Shown one piece after another: positions 42,886 to 54,800 of a stretch of 64,000 bases of DNA. A program made the translations under genes and the position numbers. Location of the stretch: assembly GCA_936432065.2 (NCBI GenBank), contig OW386290.2, positions 138,023,677-138,087,676 on the forward strand, given 5' to 3'. The stretch's first letter is position 1, and each line of letters starts with the position of its first letter. Under the pieces are notes generated by a model. That model did not search any database. It was not told the DNA's origin and worked only from the letters and a program-made list of their open reading frames with translations. The stretch is from Rutpela maculata (Eukaryota > Arthropoda > Insecta > Coleoptera > Cerambycidae).

Positions 42886-45800
42886 CCTCAAAAATCACGT
42901 CTTTTTTTTCTGCGCAAATAATTGTTCTAAAAGTTGAGTACTTACCATCTATGCAAAGAAACTGCTGTTCCAAATCTTTCTTTAAAACGGCGTTTTTTTC
43001 CTAATTTGAGTGGACTATATAGTATTATTACATCAATACACTTAATTATAGCATTATAACATCAATCATATGTAACCACTTACCTATAATACTCCAATTT
43101 TAGTTATATCATATGTATTTGTGCACAGAATTTACAATACATACAACCATTATTTTGTCAAGACAAAAAATATTTTAATTTCATTGTAGTTGTTCTTAAA
43201 TTAAATACAGATAATTTGTTCTGTTTGTAAGAATTATTTATGATCTGTACGAACTTTCATACGAAAGACGTTACAAAAATGCTGCTTATACCTTACAAAA
43301 AAATTAATAAAATAATGTACAGTGCCCGTCACAATAATCTTGCCAACCTACATTTTTCAAAATTCTCTACATTTCCTCCTGGTGTATATTAAATTTTTTT
43401 TGTTTATTTTGTTAATTGTCCTCTGCTGTATAAAAATAAAATGTCAATTGTGTTGTGGTAAAGGATGGCGGATTTATATAACTGATAAATCAAAGAAAAC
43501 TGGCCATAGGTGGCAAAATTGAGACAAGACCGCGCGCGCGGTAGACCAAAAAAATGCGCATCATTTAAAAAAAATCGTATCTCCTAAATTATTCAGCGAA
43601 TTAAAAAATTGTTTTAATAAAAAATGTTCGTTGGTCTATTCTACGTATTTCGTCTCAAATAACCACACATCTGTCTGCAATAATAACAAAAGTACCTCGA
43701 TGCCGAAAATTACACTACACTTTCCGAGCACATATTATTTAAACAATTTATAGTGTTGTTTATAATGAAAATAATGTCTCTCTATTACACTTGTATGAAA
43801 CTACAAACATTAAGCTTTCGATTGATATAAGAATTATTAAAAAATCTTTATAAATAAGCTCGTAAACGCAATGTAAATGAAAGATAATGCAATATTTAAG
43901 TTCCAAATTTTTTTCGAAATTACTACTTTTTTGCAATTTCGCAATCTTGGCCGACATCGAGCCCTCTGGAATCGAATTCGGCATAAAATTCTGGATAATA
44001 TCCACATTTTTTTAATTTTATACCCGTGAGTTCAGGGTTCGGCATTTTAGACGCGTCTTTTTGGATGCTAGATTCCTTACTAATAATCGAGCAACAAATC
44101 GTTTCAGATCGAATCTTTTGTTTTGTCATCAATATCGTCATCGCCATCATCATCATCTTTATCATTATTATCATTCTACATAAATGGGCTTTCCTATACT
44201 ATTTAAATAAAAATTATTGCACTATAAATACCTACCTCATCCATCAGAAGTTGTGATGGCAATCCAAGCAATAAGAAACATTCACATATAATCGAGCAGC
44301 AAATTGAAACAGATCGAAACTTTTGAATGTACGAAATGTCACTAAAATTGAAATTGTGTGATAGGTTTAACTTATAAATAACTTTAAAGTAAATCAAGTA
44401 ATAACTTAATGTGAACTCAGAAATATATCTGCTTTGAGAATTGCTAAATATTAAAAGGAACTGAATAAAATTAATCGTTATAGTTATTAAGGTACCAAGG
44501 GTGTTATAAGGATAATAGCGCACCGAGGTCGGCAGTGTACAATCGCGAGGACCTCTGGCCCGAGGGAATGTACGTCGACAGAGGGCGTCATTATCCTATA
44601 ACACCCGTGGTGCCTTCAACGTTTAATGTCCTGCAAGTCTGTTATTTAATTCGAATTTTTTTTTGACATTTACGATTTATTAATTTGACATCTATTATGT
44701 TCAGAACGATTTGATTTAAAAGAGAGTAAAAATCAAAATTGTTTGTAAACACCGCTGTTGCATAGCAACGCATTTTGTTTGTCAGTAACGCTATCATAAT
44801 TTACTTGTTTTGGGTTGTATTATAATTTTATAATGCCCTAGGGCGTTATAGATATTCATAACACCCTAGGGCGTTATTTTTCATTTAATGTATCTCAAAA
44901 TAGGGTGGCTATTGTAAAATAACAGACTTGTAGGACATTAAATATTATTATAGTTTAACAAAGTATTTATAAAGCGATATTTTTATTTTAAAGTGGTTAA
45001 TGTGCAGATATCTATACATAATGGTACTTACGACGTTATGTTGTACATAGCCATACATAATAGGCCACCACTAGCGAACAAAAATACTGTAATTGGTAGA
45101 GATACCATATCATTTAACTGTTTAATGTATCTAAAAGTAAAAAAAAAATAAGAATTCACTTTAAATGAAAGTCATAAGAGATCCCTTATCAGTAAAATTA
45201 ATTTTTCTTGAGAGCAAGTCGTTTCAACAATATCAAACAAGTGCTCCTTTTTTAGAAAATAGTGTAAAAAAATTTAAACTGTCACTTGGAATTCCGAAAA
45301 TAATAATAATAACCGGAAGCAGGGTAGCTAGGTACTATGACGTTAACAGACACGACCAAATTTAAACGGTCCAACGTGACCATTAAAAACTCTGGTGTCG
45401 ATAATAAAATTTTACGAGATAACCTGTGTATGTTAAATAAATAGATTGAATTATTGTAAACTTCTGGGCGCCAGCCAAGGTTAATTGGCAGAGGTAGGGA
45501 AAGAGCACACAAAACACAAATTGTATAGAAAAAAAAATAATAAATATAATATGGTTTAGTATAAACAAAAATATCACGATGGAAGTGGAGGTATTCCAGT
45601 TATCACAGATTATAGTAGCAGAAAATACAAATGCAACTACTTATGTATATGGGTAAGTAATTATAAAAAAAAAAATTATATGCATAAATTATACTGTAAT
45701 CAAAAAAGAAGTTATAAAACTTAAAATGTACTAGGGACTTTTTTAAATAAAAGTCACTACTGAAAAGATAACAAAATTCATTTTAACAAAGAGCAATTGA

Positions 45801-48800
45801 GACACTCGGGGTGGGAAACAAAAATTATACTTTCAACAATATAGAGTAACAAAAGAGTTCATCAACAAATGTATAGAATAATGCGATAGATAGACATACA
45901 TAAAAACGACAATATACAGGGTGCATCACGGTTAGTGGTCTATTAGACGTTTTCTTCTTCATTTAGCGGGGCGACGAAGGGTCGCTGCACTCAGGCCTTG
46001 TGGCCCATTGTGCTACCGCTACGAATTTATTGAATTCCCCCATTCAGGCCGGATTCTAACCCAAAGGCCAAAATCCTTCCTAAAGTGCATAAGACTAGGA
46101 CAGGAAGTAAGGACGTGGATGGAAGTCTCCTCCTCGTCCCCGCAGAACCTGCAGTCGGGGTTATCAACCACCCCTATACTGTGCAGGTGTTTTTTGAAAG
46201 AGCCGTGTCCAGTTAAGAAACTTACCACGATTCTGACCTGTGTCCTGCTTAGTCGCAGGATTTGTTCTGCTCGCTTCGGCAAGGGCCCTGAGATCAGGAG
46301 CTTCGCTTACCGGAGTCCTAGGTAGGAGGCCCAGAAGTAAAAAAACTGGGACCGTATCCAGTTCTCTACTGACTTATTGGCACTTGATCTAGGGTAGCCG
46401 AGAGCAGGCTCCGGACCCAGTAGAGGCACCTGAGAGCCCCCTCTGGCCAGAGCGTCTGCCCGCTCGTTACCCTCGATGTTGCTGTGTCCAGGCACCCAGA
46501 GAAGCTTGACCCAGTTGGATGAGCCAAATTCACAGAGTGCCTGTTTACAGTTTTGAACCAGTTTTGACTTGGTCCGGACTGATGCAAGGGCCTTGAGGGC
46601 TGCTTGACTATCGCTACATATATATATATATGTGCTTGTTGGAATATTTCCTTCGAATATTCTCCTGTGCGCAGACCAAAATAGCAAAGACCTCGGTCTG
46701 GAATACCGTGGCGAATTTGCCCAGGGCATAAGAAAGTTCAGCTCTGAGCCTTTCACCGTATATCCCCGCTCCAGCACTTTCCTCAAACCTCGATCAGTCT
46801 GTAAACCAGACGATATCGGCATGTCCTCGAGTGGGTTCCAGTCTTCCCTTTTGGGGACGACAACTTCAAAGGGTTCTGAGAAGGAGAAAGAAAGCACCAT
46901 ATAATCACTCCTGGCCTTCAGAAGTGAGTGAGTCCCTATCGCGTCGGAAAGGACCCTTGTGTGCCCTAATTGTTCTCCTCCTATTTTCCACTGACCACCG
47001 CATCTCAGCCTGTAGGCCGCTTTCCGAGCCTCGGTCTCAATCACCAAGTGAAGGGGCACGAGATCCAGAAGGACCTCCAGAGCTGCTGTGGGGGCCGTGC
47101 GAATTGCTCCTGTGACTCCCAAACTGGCGAGTCTTTGGAGCTGTGTTAGTTTCTGTTGAATGTATAGCCTGGTTACGGCAGGCCACCACACAACAGAAGC
47201 ATACGTGATCATTGATCTAACTATCACAGTATAGTACCACATTGTTATCCTGTGTTACCCCATGTTTTACCAATGGTCCTTCTACATACCCAGAGGGTTG
47301 TAGTGGCCCTTTGTATTTGTCTCTCTATGTGATCTTTCCAGGTCAGCTTAGAGTCCAGGATGACACCCAGATACTTCACTGTCCTGGAGATCCTTAGAGT
47401 CGTGTCATAAAGTACAGGTTCGACAAAACCGTCTCCTAGTGAAAATTGCCAGTTCTGCCTTAGAGGGGTTGACTCTAAGACCCTGGTCATTACACCATTT
47501 CTGTACGATCTGCGGGGCCCTTTGCAGGAGCCCGCTAACCGTATTTGGGAATTTTCCCGAGATGATAATTGCCAGGTCATCTGCGTAACCTTGAGCAAAA
47601 AGATCCTCGTTCTCGAGTTGCTGAAGTAGACCAGCGAGAACGAGGTTCCATAGCAGAGGGAAGAGGACGCTTCCTTGTGGGCATCCTCTCCTTACTGAGA
47701 CTTTTCCTGCCGTTTCCTCATTGGCAGCTATAATTAGCCTTCCCGCCAACATGGCCCTCAACCATCTAATGATGGTGTCATCGATGCCATGATAGGCAGC
47801 CGCGGCGCAGAGAGCCGTTTTTAGAAAAACGGCAAATAATTTGAAGTTAAAAATTTAGAAAGAGGGGTTTTCAGGGGTGCTCTATTTAATGAAAATAATG
47901 TCACGTTAAACCGGAAGTAGATATCAACTTCCTTATTTTAAATCCCATGCTTTATTTTTTATGCCAGATTCGAATTTAATTCATTATTTTAAGGTAAATT
48001 TCAATATCATTCCCAAATTTTTGATATATTTTGATTTTAATGGAATCTTATGCGAAAACTGGAATGGAAATTAATGACCTTCGCTATGGTAAATTCCGAT
48101 AACCAATTTTTCTCTCAGATGTCTATAAGAGATGGGGCTTATGTGGGCTCAAGCTACAAATGCTCCAAAATATACAGGGTGTTCGGAAAATGAGGTCCAA
48201 CTTCGACAACCTCCATTAAATCGCTTATCTCTAACTGAACATACTATATTTTATAAGCCTATTCGCTTCCCTCTTTTATTACCTTTCAACCTATATATAC
48301 ATTCCCTATAACTGAAATATACGGTAATTGGTTTATTTAAAGTTATTTAGAAAAATTGTTAAATTAACGTCAATGTCAACAATGGTGTCATGAGAATGCA
48401 GTAATTTACAAATTTTGTAAAAAAATCACAAAAATTTCATGAAAGCTGCTTAAAGTTCGTCAGGGATGGTAAAAAGTTCGATTTATTTGTATTTTGTACT
48501 ATTTGCCTCTCTAGGAAAAAAATTTAAATGTGAAGAAAATACATGTATAACACCAAAATCATTTCCTACTGGAAGAAGAAGTATTACAGCTAATGAGCTA
48601 ATAAAAAAGAGGTGTTATTTAAATTATTTTTATTATTAATATACTAATGTATTTTTATCATTATAACAGAAATTAAAAAATCTATAATTTTTTACAATTA
48701 ATTATTTTTTATTTATTTGCTTTTATCATGATTAGAGAATATTATTTAGGTATTATGCAAATCACAACGTACACACTTTTTATTTATTATGAAAATACCT

Positions 48801-51800
48801 ACTTTCTGTATATTGTTGCCCTAATCTGGGCACGCTAATATACTAGTTAGGTAAATACTTTAAAACACTTATTATTGGAGAACCAATCAAAACAACTACT
48901 CTCCTAGCTAATACTGACGAAGTATTGAATTACATGATAGGATTCTTAGCATTTTAAAGAAAAAAATATTGAAAATACTTAAATCATTTATTTACATTTA
49001 GTCATTCACACTTTTATTTAATATGAAATTATCTACTTTCTGTATATTGGTACCTTAACCGGGTCACGCTAATATACTACTTAGGAAAACACTTTAAAAC
49101 ACTCATTATTGGAAAACCAATCAAAACAACTACTCTTCTAGCTAATACTGACGAAGTATTGAATTACATGATAGGATTCCTGGGATTTTAAGGCAAAAAA
49201 AAAATATATTGAAAATACTCAAATTATTTATTGAAATTCAGTCATTCACAACAATTATTATTGAACCTTACATTCTATTTCAACTCTAGAAAAGTTGTAC
49301 AAGTTTTTTCGAACTCGTTAGTTCTCATCAGTAGAGTATAGAAACATTCATTCATTATTTACAAGCCTATTCTTGATTTATTTTTTACAATTAATTATTT
49401 TTTATTTATTTGCTTTTATCATGATTAGAGAATATTATTTAGGTATTATGCAAATCACAACGTACACACTTTTTATTTATTATGAAAATACCTACTTTCT
49501 GTATATTGTTGCCCTAAAAAAGTAGAAAGTAGATAATTTCATATTAAATAAAAAAAGTGTGAATGACTAAATGTAAATAAATGATTTAAGTATTTTCAAT
49601 ATTTTTTTCTTTAAAATGCTAAGAATCCTATCATGTAATTCAATACTTCGTCAGTATTAGCTAGGAGAGTAGTTGTTTTGATTGGTTCTCCAATAATAAG
49701 TGTTTTAAAGTATTTACCTAACTAGTATATTAGCGTGCCCAGATTAGGGCAACAATATACAGAAAGTAGGTATTTTCATAATAAATAAAAAGTGTGTACG
49801 TTGTGATTTGCATAATACCTAAATAATATTCTCTAATCATGATAAAAGCAAATAAATAAAAAATAATTAATTGTAAAAAATAAATCAAGAATAGGCTTGT
49901 AAATAATGAATGAATGTTTCTATACTCTACTGATGAGAACTAACGAGTTCGAAAAAACTTGTACAACTTTTCTAGAGTTGAAATAGAATGTAAGGTTCAA
50001 TAATAATTGTTGTGAATGACTGAATTTCAATAAATAATTTGAGTATTTTCAATATATTTTTTTTGCCTTAAAATCCCAGGAATCCTATCATGTAATTCAA
50101 TACTTCGTCAGTATTAGCTAGAAGAGTAGTTGTTTTGATTGGTTTTCCAATAATGAGTGTTTTAAAGTGTTTTCCTAAGTAGTATATTAGCGTGACCCGG
50201 TTAAGGTACCAATATACAGAAAGTAGATAATTTCATATTAAATAAAAAAAAGTGTGAATGACTAAATGTAAATAAATGATTTAAGTATTTTCAATATTTT
50301 TTTCTTTAAAATGCTAAGAATCCTATCATGTAATTCAATACTTCGTCAGTATTAGCTAGGAGAGTAGTTGTTTTGATTGGTTCTCCAATAATAAGTGTTT
50401 TAAAGTATTTACCTAACTAGTATATTAGCGTGCCCAGATTAGGGCAACAATATACAGAAAGTAGGTATTTTCATAATAAATAAAAAGTGTGTACGTTGTG
50501 ATTTGCATAATACCTAAATAATATTCTCAAATCTATAATTTGTTTTTAATTCTTTGCTGTATCTTTGGTCCATTGGGTATTTTTTGACGTTTTACTGTTA
50601 GTAATACATTGCTGAAGAGTTATCTAAGTGCGAAAATCAAAATCAGTACCATCGAATTAGTAGTAATTTTTAAATTTAATTTGAACACGCAAATTTGGGG
50701 TTTGTCAATAAAAAGTGATAAATTGAAATATCTCTAAAACTAAAAACTTTTACAAATAGCACGCGTGAGTTGAAATGATTGCAAATTAGATCCTCTAACA
50801 CCCCTTGACAGGAATACGTCAAATTACCAGTAACCCTGTACATATATATATACTTACATAAACGAAAAATTGTATTGAAATACCTTGAACGCCAGGTTGT
50901 AGAATGTACAAAGTGCCAAATGAGAGAGAAGTATTTGCTTTTCGATACAAATGTACATAAGGCAACACAGAATAAAAAGTAAAATTTAAAATACCTGTTT
51001 TCTTTAAATGTATTCCAAATCAAAATAGATATAAGTATTTGATATCTAAGCGGAACACAGCTAAGTATTGCTAGTTTCGTGCCTGTTGGTTCTGTGTTCT
51101 CCTGTAGTGAGAATAGAATAGGTGAGGTGCACGTGACGTCACACCCTGGAGGTAAATTACTAGCACAGTTGATAACAACACAAGAAGAAGGTCTATTATT
51201 ATCATTTATTGATTATATTTGACCCACAATACAAGCTGTTCACTAGTTTTAAAGTAAAAATGTTTTATACAGTTTGAACTCTAACAGTTAACCTTAAAAT
51301 ACCGTTTGTTTCCATGGAAACAATGTCAAAAGTGTCAAAAATAAGTTGTACCTCCAGAGTGCGCGTCACCTATATTATGTAAAACCCTATTTAGAGGCAG
51401 TATAAAATATGATTCAGACTTTCACGGGCTTTCAAATGTTGTTATGTACCCTTACATGACTCAAGCTGTTATATTTTAGATAAAAATACTTAGATATTGT
51501 GCAAAATCAGGTTTTACTTACTTTAGTAGGAATACGTGATATTTAATATATTCTCTAAGTTTGTTTGTACACATTTTCAGGTCATGATTATTGTCTATAT
51601 CATCTATATCCACTTCTTTTAGTTTCTCGTTCAAAATTCGAAGTTGAGCTACAGCCAACATAATCAACGTACAGGTTAGTATGTTCGTTCCACAATACAT
51701 TACACATAAAACCCATGTAGCATAAAGTTCTATCGCATATATCAGCGAAAATGGAACCCCTTGTGGTATGTAACAATCGAATATTGTTCCTGGTTTTACA

Positions 51801-54800
51801 TATAATGGTTTTAAAATCATAATAAAAAATCCAACTACTATATATCGTATGTACCACTTTTGCGAATTAAAATATCTGGTCACAATTTCGTTCCGATTAT
51901 CTTGATAATTAATATGCCAGAAGTGCTTTACGAACTCAAACACTCGTTTTAGTTTATTTCCATTATAAATTATAAATCCATATTTAAATGCTACCTAAAA
52001 AGGGAAGTGTTACATTTATTAAAAGTAATTAAGCTGGGTATTGAAAAGGAGTATATTATATATTTCAGGTTCAGTTGAAGACAAAAATATGTTTAAACTA
52101 GATTTTTACTATTTATTACGAGAAAATGAGAAAAATGGAAACTTCCTAATTATTGAGATATTCGAGAAAATGTAGGAAATTTCACGTTTTCTTATAGAGT
52201 GTATGTAAATCTTAAAAAAATAATTTTTCTCCGAAACCTTTGTTTCGAAGGGCCGAGATTAACGGAGCGTCAAAATAGTACATGATATTAAGTGAACATC
52301 ATATATAAGATCGATTTCATTTAATTACCGATTAACCAGGGTGACAAAATGGAGAAATTTTACCGAAAAAAAAAAAGTCCCAAATCCCGCCCCCTCTAAT
52401 TCCTTCATTTTTGTCGGAATTCAAAAAATAGGAAAAGGGGTTTTAGCAAATTTAATTACATGTAAATTAACTAGACTACTCTTCTGGCGTAGGAGCCAAG
52501 ATTAAAAAGTTGCCAACTGTAGAAGTTCAAAATTTGTAATTTTTTGCCGTACATGACCGACATTTCAGTAGTTATCTCCGAAACGAAAGAAAAAAAAAAT
52601 CAAAATTCTGATGAAAGCAAAAGATTCGTAGTGGAAAATACTCGTTTGATCTTATTTTTCATTTCGAGCCAAATCCCACCGTTTCGGAGATATCTGCGAA
52701 AAATAGCAAAAAACAGCTTGCATTTCGGAGCCGAAAGAATTGCAAAAACATGCAATCTTGACACGTTCATATTTTTCGAAAAACACTATTGGGACGGCCG
52801 TACGATGTCGCGACGTACAGAGGAAGTCTTCCAGATAAACCTGATCGCAAATTATATTGCGTTTGAAAATTCGGCTTTTTACTTTTTTTTCTTAGAGCTA
52901 TTTAGAATTGTATAGTTTTCTTTCTTCTGTTTGGTTGTCATCATATGCCATTTGTTTCTTTTTCTATTTTTGCGACTAGGACACCTCCACGTGGTGATGG
53001 CAGGCAACGATTTATTTCGGCTAAGTTCTTAGGTAAAAGAAATGTCGTCATGGCAAAAGTAGAGAAAGATTTTACGATGCAGGGTAAGGAAACCCCAGTA
53101 TCGGCGGCCGGTCAGGTTTAGTCGAAAATCTAAAGGTCCGAATTCGATCATGGGGTATGAACTCGCAGGTATAAAATTTAAAAAATATGGATATTATCCA
53201 GACTTTTATGCCGAATTCGATTCCAGAGGGCGCGATGTCGGCCAAGATTGCGAAATTGCAAAGAAAGTAATAATTTCGAAAAAAATTTGGAACTTAAATA
53301 TTGCATTATCTTTCGTTTACATTGCATTTACGAGCTTATTTATAAAGATTTTTTAATAATTCTTACATCAATCGAAAGCTTAATGTTTGTAGTTTCATAC
53401 AAGTGTAATAGAGAGACATTATTTTTATTATAAACAACACTATAAAATTGTTTAAACAATATGTGCTCAGAAAGTGTAGTGTAATTTTCGACATCGAGGT
53501 ACTTTTGTTATTATTGCAGATAGATGTGTAGTTATTCGAGACAAAATTCGTAAAATAGACCGACGAACATTTTTTATTAAAACAATTTTTTAATTCGCTG
53601 AATAATTTAGGAGATCTGATTTTTTAAATGTAGGGCGCGCGGCCGAACTCATCATAATAATAAATATAATATAATTGATGAGGGCTTTTATTCAGCGTCA
53701 TCAATTCAAAAATTGTACAACGTTTAAGGAGCTATTCGGAAAGTATGCAGATGTAATTATAGGTAGCAAACCCGTTGAATGTGATTTGATCGTTTTAGTG
53801 GGGGATAGATATGAGTCTAAAGTAAATTTCATCAAAGAAACGGAGCGAATGCGACGCAGCAAATATACTGTGATGAGTCATGAATTTGAGGTGCAGGATA
53901 ATATTAAAATTCCAAATTGGAAACTTTTCCATGCAAATAAAAACAACAAAGCTCGTTTATTAAAGTATATTTCCGAAAAATTCTACACAGATCATAGTCC
54001 ACCTACTAACGTTTCTGTTATGACGACAGGGATGGCCGAAGATAGTGCCACTACAGCGATTTCCTTCATGAAACAAGGTAAAATTGTAACAGACTTACGC
54101 TTTTCAAATCACAGCGAAGCAGACAGTAGAATATTTGCAATAGTTCAGTACCTATCAAATTTTAATTACAAAAAGGTAATAATACAAGCTACTGATACAG
54201 ACATTTTTGTGGTGGCACTATACTATGCTACTAGAATAAACATAAATGAGTTGTGGATACATGGATTCGATGTGTATATACCTATTCACTGCATAATACA
54301 AAAACTGTCGACTACGCAGAATGTATCGGAAATTTATTTGGGCAATTTTTTTCTATGTACTTACGCCTTAAGTGGTTGCGATACGGTCAGTTTTCCTTTC
54401 AGAAAATGAAAAACTTACGTATTCAAAACATGCCTCAAATATGCCAATGATCCTAAGTTAAAGTCAATATTGAATTTCCCACTCGACAATTCATTTGATA
54501 CTGCTGAATTTGAAAACTCTGCACGATATTTCTTTAAAGTCTTATATAGTAGACCGCTTTTATTGGTAATTTGGACAATTTGCGAGCCCATTTATTTCAC
54601 ACTTGTAAATCGGATATTCGAAATTTGCCACCAACTGAAGACTCATTTTACCAGCACATTCTTAGAGCTGCCTACCAAATAATTATTTGGAAGAAAGCAA
54701 GTTGCGTCAATCCAGTGCTTCCCAACCCTACAGATTTTGGTTGGGTTTCGAAGGACAATATATTAGTACCAAGACTTATGACAAAAAGTGTCCGTCCAAA

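Larger units (their letters stand above)
41536..43015. mobile_element. Tc1/mariner-type MITE split by a solo LTR
   Basis: GTCCACTCAAATTAGG at the left (once the LTR and one CACT are removed) and CCTAATTTGAGTGGAC at the right, flanked by TA at both ends. The interior arms are inverted over several hundred bases (cccattgg-ttttccggaaaa on both sides of 42625). A (TA)n run lies at 42833-42878. Confidence 0.82.
41143..44092 (+). mobile_element. Truncated copy 1 of the long-TIR element, with nested insertions
   Basis: 41143-41535 matches 54556-54930 of copy 2; 43016-44092 matches 54930-55996, including the whole right inverted repeat (about 43510-44041). The left half is missing. Between them sits a MITE (41536-43015), itself split by a solo LTR. 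The right end reads ...GATTCCTTACTA in both copies, then flanks differ. Confidence 0.85.
48691..50529. mobile_element. Head-to-head tandem array of a ~693-bp unit with hammerhead ribozymes
   Basis: Flanked by a 12-bp direct repeat AATCTATAATTT (48679-48690 and 50530-50541). The left half (48691-49516) reads blocks A-B-C-D-A, the right half (49517-50529) is the reverse complement of A-B-C-D-A-B-part of C. A recurs at a spacing of 693-695 bp. B and C are about 88% alike, so the unit itself holds a duplication. Block D carries a hammerhead ribozyme. No protein. The arrangement (partly inverted tandem copies, variable-length target duplication, type I hammerhead) matches what is known for Penelope-like elements and retrozymes. 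Confidence 0.85.
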
